Origin: Lysobacter_C sp966210725
Lineage (GTDB): Bacteria > Pseudomonadota > Gammaproteobacteria > Xanthomonadales > Xanthomonadaceae
Assembly: GCA_966210725.1 (NCBI GenBank)
Contig: CBIHLN010000029.1
Location: 1-28,624, forward strand
Length of the DNA stretch: 28,624 nucleotides
Reading direction: 5' to 3'
The translations under genes and the position numbers were made by a program. Numbering within the stretch: position 1 is the first letter of the stretch; the number at the start of each line of letters is the position of its first letter. The notes beneath the pieces are model-generated. The model had not been told where the DNA came from and did not search any database. It saw nothing but the letters and a program-made list of their open reading frames with translations. Positions 24,034 through 28,624 of the stretch are shown one piece after another.

Positions 24034-25707
24034 CTACCGCCGCGGCCACGCCGCCAGCAGCGCCCAGAGCCCGCCCAGGCCGGCGATCCACGCCGACGCC
24101 GGGATCGACCACAGCGACGGCCCGCCCGCCTCCAGCCCGTACAGCACGGCGGCGACGATCAGCAGGCCGGTGCCCAGGATCGCGGCGACGGTGCGCTTCT
24201 GTGCCTCGCGCACCGAGCGCGTCAGTTGCGCCAGGTCGTCCGAGCGCATGCGCAGTTCGTGCCGGCCTTCGACCTGCTGGCTGAGCCACGCGTGCAGCAG
24301 GCGCGGCATCTCCGGCGCGCGGGTGACGAACTCCGGCAGGCGCTTGCGGAATTCCGCGGCCAGCCTCTGCGGGCTGTAGCGCTCCACCAGAATGCGCTGC
24401 AGCACCGGGCGCGCCACCGCCCAGATGTCCAGCTTGGGATCCAGCAGGCGGCCCACGCCCTCGATGTTGAGCAGCGTCTTCTGCAGAAGGATCAGCTGCG
24501 GCTGCAGGGTCAGTTCATGGCGCTGGGCGACCTTGAACAGCTTCACCAGCACCTCGGCCAGCGAGATCTCGCTCAACGGGCGGGTGAAGTACGGCTCGCA
24601 CACCGAGCGCGCGGCAGCTTCGAGTTCATCGATGCGGATGTGCGAGGGCATCCAGCCGGCCTGCACGTGCAGCTCGGCGATGCGACGGTAGTCGCGGTTG
24701 AAGATCGCCATGAAGTTCTCGGCGAGGTAGTACTGGTCCTCGTCCGACAGCTGGCCCATGATCCCGAAGTCCAGCGCGATGAAGCGCGGGTTGTCGCGGC
24801 GCGCCGGGTCGCTGTCGACCCAGATGTTGCCGGCGTGCGCATCGGCGTGGAAGAAGTTGTCGCGGAACACCTGCGTGTAGAACACCCGCACGCCCTTGGC
24901 GGCCAGCGCGCGGCGGTCGATGCCGGCCGCGTCCAGCGCGGCGATGTCGTCGGACGGGATGCCACGCACGCGCTCGAGGGTCAGTACGCGCTCGCCGGTG
25001 TGGCTCCACACCACCTCCGGCACGTACAGATCGTCGCTGTACTGCCAGAAGCGCCGCAGCACGCTGGCATTGGCGCCCTCGCGCTGCAGGTCCAGTTCCG
25101 CGGCCAGGGTGTGCTCGATCTCGGCGACGATCTCACGCGGGCGGATCTTGTCGGCGTTGGGGTGGGTGCGCTCGACCACGCCGGCCATCGTCTTGAGCAG
25201 CGCGACATCGGCGGCGATCTGGCGGCGGATGCCGGGACGCAGCACCTTGACCACCACCTCGCGCGCCGGCGCGGTGGCGGTGGCCGGCAGCACGGCGGCG
25301 TGCACCTGGGCGATCGAGGCCGAGGCCAGCGGGGCGGTGTCGAAGTGTTCGAACGCCTCCGCGACCGGCCGGTCCAGCGCCTGCTCGACGATGGCGCGCG
25401 CGGCGTCGCCGTCGAACGGCGCGACGCGGTCCTGCAGCAACGTGAGCTCTTCGGCGACGTCCGGCGGCACCAGGTCGCGGCGGGTCGAGAGGATCTGTCC
25501 GAACTTGACGAAGATCGGCCCCAGCTCCTGCAGCGCCATGCGCAGCCGCGCGCCACGCGGCATCGCCTCGATCTCGCGCGAGGCCCGCGGCACGAACGGC
25601 CGCGCCAGTTTCAGCCAGCGCTCGGCGGGGGTGTCGTCGGCCAGCGCGTCCAGGCGGTAGCGCAGCAGCACGCGGCCGATGCGCCAGGCACGCAGCGCCG
25701 ACTTCAT
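24034..25707 (-). CDS. ubiB: Ubiquinone biosynthesis ATPase/kinase-like protein UbiB
   Basis: Atypical kinase-like (ABC1/ADCK) membrane protein needed for ubiquinone synthesis, thought to use ATP to extract or deliver lipid intermediates. The 557 residues fit the family (E. coli 546). The KxGQ motif is at 68-71 (FVKFGQILSTR), followed by LTLLQDRVAPF, the alanine-rich loop ASASIAQVHAA, the catalytic-type DAHAGNIW, and ALDFGIMGQL (DFG-like). Two C-terminal membrane helices (VAAILGTGLLIVAAVLYGLE; SAWIAGLGGLWALLAAW) anchor it. Its ATG at 25707 overlaps the ubiJ stop by 4 bp (ATGA), so translation is coupled. The more usual order ubiE-ubiJ-ubiB is not seen, as upstream of ubiJ lies oleD. Confidence 0.96.
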   Translation of the reverse strand: MKSALRAWRIGRVLLRYRLDALADDTPAERWLKLARPFVPRASREIEAMPRGARLRMALQELGPIFVKFGQILSTRRDLVPPDVAEELTLLQDRVAPFDGDAARAIVEQALDRPVAEAFEHFDTAPLASASIAQVHAAVLPATATAPAREVVVKVLRPGIRRQIAADVALLKTMAGVVERTHPNADKIRPREIVAEIEHTLAAELDLQREGANASVLRRFWQYSDDLYVPEVVWSHTGERVLTLERVRGIPSDDIAALDAAGIDRRALAAKGVRVFYTQVFRDNFFHADAHAGNIWVDSDPARRDNPRFIALDFGIMGQLSDEDQYYLAENFMAIFNRDYRRIAELHVQAGWMPSHIRIDELEAAARSVCEPYFTRPLSEISLAEVLVKLFKVAQRHELTLQPQLILLQKTLLNIEGVGRLLDPKLDIWAVARPVLQRILVERYSPQRLAAEFRKRLPEFVTRAPEMPRLLHAWLSQQVEGRHELRMRSDDLAQLTRSVREAQKRTVAAILGTGLLIVAAVLYGLEAGGPSLWSIPASAWIAGLGGLWALLAAWPRR

Positions 25708-26351
25708 CGCGGCGCTCCGCCGCCCAAGCGCGACACGCGCGCGGCGAGCCGCTCCACGTCGTCGCGCACGGCGTCGACGTCGTCGTGGAAGGCGTTGAGC
25801 TCGGCGCGACCGACCACGTCGCGCGACTCCTCGGTGACGTACTCGGCCGCGCTGGTCGCGAACGCCGAGCCGGCGCTGCGCGCATGCCGCAGCGCACCGG
25901 CCACGGCCTGCGCCACCTGCACGCCGATCACCTCACCCATCACCGCCACGAACGGCTGCTGCCAGTCCGGGTCGAAGCGCTCGGCCATGCGCTGCAGGCG
26001 GCGGGCAAGGTCGGCATCGCCCTCGATGCGCAGCTGGCCCACCGGCGCGGACCTGTCGTCCCGCAGGAACGGCAGCTGCGACAGCAGGCCGCCGAGGGTG
26101 CTGCGCACCGAGAGGTCGGGTTCCTGCGCGTCCGGCACCGGCCCGACTTCGAGCCGGTCGCCGGCCACGCGCACCTGCAGCGCCAGCGGCGGCGACGCCA
26201 GCCGCAGCGCGACGGTGCGGCCGTCGAGCGCGCGCAGGCTGTCGCGGGTATCCGGGTCCAGCGCCAGCGCGCGGTTGAGCGCAGCCTGCAGCGCGCGGCC
26301 GGCCAGCGGCTTGAGCGCGGCCAGCGGTGTCGGCGGGGGGGTGTGGGTCAT
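25704..26351 (-). CDS. ubiJ: Ubiquinone biosynthesis accessory factor UbiJ (SCP2 domain)
   Basis: Lipid-binding accessory protein of the ubiquinone complex; acts with UbiK. The 215 residues show an N-terminal helix (LAALKPLAGRALQAALNRAL), an SCP2-type lipid-binding domain (GRTVALRLASPPLALQVRV; PDLSVRSTLGGLLSQL; GQLRIEGDADLARRLQRM), and a C-terminal coiled-coil-like segment (ELNAFHDDVDAVRDDVERLA). ATG 26351 begins MTHTPPPTPLAALKPL, the expected family start; the frame is open to 26390. The stop overlaps the ubiB start (ATGA). Sequence is variable in this family, so identification rests on the SCP2 pattern plus the coupling to ubiB. Confidence 0.88.
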   Translation of the reverse strand: MTHTPPPTPLAALKPLAGRALQAALNRALALDPDTRDSLRALDGRTVALRLASPPLALQVRVAGDRLEVGPVPDAQEPDLSVRSTLGGLLSQLPFLRDDRSAPVGQLRIEGDADLARRLQRMAERFDPDWQQPFVAVMGEVIGVQVAQAVAGALRHARSAGSAFATSAAEYVTEESRDVVGRAELNAFHDDVDAVRDDVERLAARVSRLGGGAPR

Positions 26352-26405
26352 GGGCCGCATTCTAGCGGGGCGCGTTGCGGGCTCCGTCATGGCGCTGCGG
26401 CCGCG

Positions 26406-27404
26406 TCAGTGCCCTGCGTCCCACGACGCGCGCAACCGCGCCAGCCCCTCGTCGAACGACACCCGCGGCACGTAGCCGAAATCACGCGTCGCCGGCGCCA
26501 TGTCGTACCAGTGCGGCGTCACCAGCTGCTCGGCCAGGAACCGCGTCAGCGGCGGCTCGCCCCGCAGCGGCAACAGCGTCCATGCCGCTTCGCAGGTCGC
26601 GCCGATCGCGTAGGCCAGCGGGAACGGCACGTGCCTGTCGACCGTCGGCGCGCCCACCGCGGCCAGCAGCCGGTTGAGCGTCTCGCGCATCGTCAGCGGC
26701 TCGCCGTTGCTGATGAAGTACGCGCGGCCGGCGCACGCCGCGCCGGGCGCGAGGTGCTCGAACGCATCGAAGTGCGCCTGCGCGGCGTTGTCGATATACG
26801 TCGTGTCGACGCGGTTGCTGCCGTCGCCCACCAGCCGCAGGCGCCCGGCGCGCGCACGCTGCACCAGCCGCGGCAGCAGCTGGTTGTCGCCCGGGCCCCA
26901 GATCAGCCGCGGGCGCAGCGCCACGGTGGCGAGCGTCGCGTCGTTCGCCGCCAGCACCTCGCGCTCGGCGATCGCCTTGGTCGTGGCGTACGGCGCCTTG
27001 AAGCCCTCGCCGTAGGGCACGGTGTCGGCGGTGCCACCTTCGACCGGATGCGTGGCGCGGTGGGTGACGCTGGGGGTCGACGTGTAGGCCAGCCGCGCGA
27101 TGCCGTGCGCGCGGCAGGCGGCAATCACGTTGCGCGTGCCGACCACGTTGGCGCGGTGGTAGTCCTCATACGGCCCCCACGCGCCGGCCTTGGCGGCGTT
27201 GTGGAACACCGCCTCGCACCCGGCCGCGGCGGCGTGCACAGCCGCGGCATCGGCGAGGTCGCCGCGATGCTGGACCACACCGATGGTGTCCAGCTCCGCG
27301 TAGTGCCCCCGGTTGAAGCTGGCGACGTCGTGGCCGCGTTCGACCAGCCCACGGCACAGCGCCTGCCCGAGGAAGCCGCCGCCGCCGGTGACGAGGATTT
27401 TCAT
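26406..27404 (-). CDS. oleD: 2-alkyl-3-oxoalkanoate reductase OleD (extended SDR)
   Basis: NADPH-dependent reductase that converts the 2-alkyl-3-ketoacid made by OleA into the hydroxyacid used by OleC during long-chain olefin synthesis. The 332 residues have the Rossmann motif VTGGGGFLGQAL (5-16), the active site with TSTPSV and the catalytic YATTK (Tyr-x3-Lys), and LRPRLIWGPGDNQLLPRL, all typical of extended SDR/3-beta-HSD-like enzymes. The OleD call depends on the neighbouring OleC-like ligase, which is upstream on the same strand. The intervening 121 bp contains a REP pair. oleA and oleB would be expected to the right of the window. Confidence 0.9.
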   Translation of the reverse strand: MKILVTGGGGFLGQALCRGLVERGHDVASFNRGHYAELDTIGVVQHRGDLADAAAVHAAAAGCEAVFHNAAKAGAWGPYEDYHRANVVGTRNVIAACRAHGIARLAYTSTPSVTHRATHPVEGGTADTVPYGEGFKAPYATTKAIAEREVLAANDATLATVALRPRLIWGPGDNQLLPRLVQRARAGRLRLVGDGSNRVDTTYIDNAAQAHFDAFEHLAPGAACAGRAYFISNGEPLTMRETLNRLLAAVGAPTVDRHVPFPLAYAIGATCEAAWTLLPLRGEPPLTRFLAEQLVTPHWYDMAPATRDFGYVPRVSFDEGLARLRASWDAGH

Positions 27405-27434
27405 ATGGAACGCTCCATGCCGCGCGGGGTGCCT

Positions 27435-27511
27435 GTAGGAGCGGCTTCAGCCGCGATCGTGGAGGCGGCAGGGCGACGGTGGCGACCGATCGCGGCTGAA
27501 GCCGCTCCTAC
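27435..27511. repeat. REP type A pair between oleC and oleD
   Basis: A plus unit (GTAGGAGCGGCTTCAG, 27435-27459) and an inverted copy (27487-27511) lie 27 bp apart, identical in core to the type A units at 16.1 and 16.3 kb. The pair forms a long hairpin in the oleC-oleD transcript. Confidence 0.93.
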
Positions 27512-27525
27512 AAAGGATGCGGTGC

Positions 27526-28623
27526 TCATCGCCGGGCTGCCCAGGCTGCAAGCTTCTCCCGACCGATCTTCGCGTTGTGGCGGATGTCGACGGGGAACCC
27601 GGGGTGGCACAGGAAGGTGTCGATGCCGGCGGTGTGGACGTGGCCGCGGCCCAGCGCGCGCAACCCGCTTTCGATGCGCGGCCAGTCCCTGCGCGACGCA
27701 CCGGCCGCGAGCTCCACGCACAGCACCGGCACCTGCGCGCCGCGTGCACCCGTGCCGACCAGCGCGGTGCGGCGCACCTGCGGATGCACGTTGAAGACGG
27801 GTTCGACCTGCTCGGTGTACAGCGGGCCCGCGGCAGTCTCGACGCGGTGCGCTTTGCGACCGCAGAACCACAGCCGCCCTTCGGCATCGACGTATCCGAC
27901 GTCCCCCATGCGGTGCACGACGCGCTGCGTGCCATCGGGCAGCGGCTCGACGATCTTCGCCAGCCGCGTCTGCGCGTCGCGGTTGAAGTAGGTGTCGGTC
28001 GCGGTCGGGCCGGCGACGGTGATCTCGCCAACCTGGCCGGCGGGGACCTCGCGCGTGTCGGCCCACGTCGGCAGCGCGTCGTCGGTGATCGCGATGATCC
28101 GCACCACGTTCGGCGCCACGACGCGACCGACACAGGTGCCGGCGCCGGCTTCGGTCGCGCTGCGCGTGGCCTGCAGTTCGCGCGCTTCGATGACGGCGAC
28201 CGGCAGGCATTCGGTGGCGCCGTAGGGCGTCCAGAAGGACGCATCCGCCGGCAGCAGTTCACGCATGCGCGCCACCACGTCGGCCGGCACCGGGGCGCCG
28301 GCTGAGGTCACGCGGCGCAGCGTCGGCAGCGGTTCTCCGTGCGCGGCGAGCACCGCCATCAGCGCGGGCGAACCGAACAGCTGGTCGACACCGAAACGGG
28401 CGATGGCGTCGTGCAGCTTGCGGGGGTCGGCGCGCGCGGGGCGCGTCGGGTCCATGTCCGGGATCACCGAGGTCACGCCCAGCGCCGGGTCGAACAGTGC
28501 GAACGGCGGGAAGGTCGGCAGGTCGACGCCGCCGGGCTGGATGCCGAACGCCTCGCGCAGCATGTCGACCTGCGCGACGAAATGGCGGTGGCGGTACACG
28601 ACGCCCTTGGGGACGCCGGTCGA
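27526..28623 (-). CDS. oleC: Olefin beta-lactone synthetase OleC, C-terminal part (5' end outside window)
   Basis: AMP-forming adenylate enzyme that activates the 2-alkyl-3-hydroxyacid and closes it to a beta-lactone, the precursor of the olefin. 365 codons are present and the frame runs off the right edge. The edge already carries the phosphate-binding P-loop motif STGVPKGVVYRH, so about 180-200 N-terminal residues are missing. Further motifs are SAGAPVP, WTPYGATE, the hinge-region block HRMGDVGYVDAEGRLWFCGR, and the C-terminal catalytic-lysine segment RHNAKIGREKL. The identification as OleC rather than a generic acyl-CoA ligase rests on the downstream OleD neighbour and the HNAKIGREKL tail. 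Confidence 0.9.
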   Translation of the reverse strand, partial: STGVPKGVVYRHRHFVAQVDMLREAFGIQPGGVDLPTFPPFALFDPALGVTSVIPDMDPTRPARADPRKLHDAIARFGVDQLFGSPALMAVLAAHGEPLPTLRRVTSAGAPVPADVVARMRELLPADASFWTPYGATECLPVAVIEARELQATRSATEAGAGTCVGRVVAPNVVRIIAITDDALPTWADTREVPAGQVGEITVAGPTATDTYFNRDAQTRLAKIVEPLPDGTQRVVHRMGDVGYVDAEGRLWFCGRKAHRVETAAGPLYTEQVEPVFNVHPQVRRTALVGTGARGAQVPVLCVELAAGASRRDWPRIESGLRALGRGHVHTAGIDTFLCHPGFPVDIRHNAKIGREKLAAWAARR

Positions 28624-28624
28624 G

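Noticed and set aside
23680..27794. Long plus-strand frames (931 and 669 codons) opposite ubiB, ubiJ and oleD
   Set aside because: They are shadows of well-supported minus-strand genes, with no recognisable domains.

Overview
The window is GC-rich chromosomal DNA (about 65-75% in most places) from a gammaproteobacterium, most likely of the Xanthomonadaceae/Lysobacteraceae (Lysobacter or Luteimonas-like). The indications are the argS-SPOR gene pair, the speA/speE pair, the aceB-aceA glyoxylate bypass with a divergent LysR gene, an ole (long-chain olefin) locus, REP elements of the GTAGGAGCGGCTTCAG type, and a three-gene peptide-modification cassette best known from this family. The genus is inferred; no rRNA gene is present to settle it.

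Layout, left to right. 1-2.7 kb: 3' part of argS, a SPOR-domain (FtsN-like) protein and a small membrane protein. 2.7-6.7 kb: a beta-hydroxyacid dehydrogenase and arginine decarboxylase (speA) on the minus strand, with spermidine synthase (speE) divergent. 6.8-9.2 kb: a P-II nitrogen regulator (minus), ubiK and comM (plus). 9.2-14.6 kb: the most distinctive block. It holds a SagB-like peptide maturation dehydrogenase (minus), a divergent short NHLP-related RiPP precursor (plus), a large cyclase-TM-TPR protein (minus) whose 3' end overlaps the precursor gene, and 3 bp upstream of that a cNMP-binding/GGDEF protein. 14.7-19.2 kb: aceA, a 390-bp REP array, aceB and a divergent LysR regulator with a candidate operator. 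19.2-22.8 kb: a glycosyltransferase, an acyltransferase translationally coupled to arfB, and a secreted DUF2059 protein. 22.8-24.0 kb: a TruC-like pseudouridine synthase and a DUF559 endonuclease-like gene bracketed by long inverted repeats. 24.0-26.4 kb: ubiJ-ubiB. 26.4-28.6 kb: oleD and the 3' part of oleC, separated by a REP pair.

The main candidate for a poorly described system is the RiPP cassette at 9.2-13.6 kb, with the signalling gene just upstream. GC content falls to about 45-60% between roughly 10,040 and 12,480. The low-GC segment covers the N-terminal part of the dehydrogenase, the whole precursor, and the TPR half of the cyclase, while the catalytic halves of both enzymes keep the host GC. 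This mosaic suggests that the precursor and its putative recognition domains were exchanged as one block between conserved catalytic modules.

Other gene groups fit together metabolically: arginine to polyamines (speA, speE), ubiquinone (ubiK, ubiJ, ubiB), the glyoxylate shunt (aceB, aceA, LysR) and olefin synthesis (oleC, oleD). No tRNA, rRNA, CRISPR array or intact insertion sequence was recognised.
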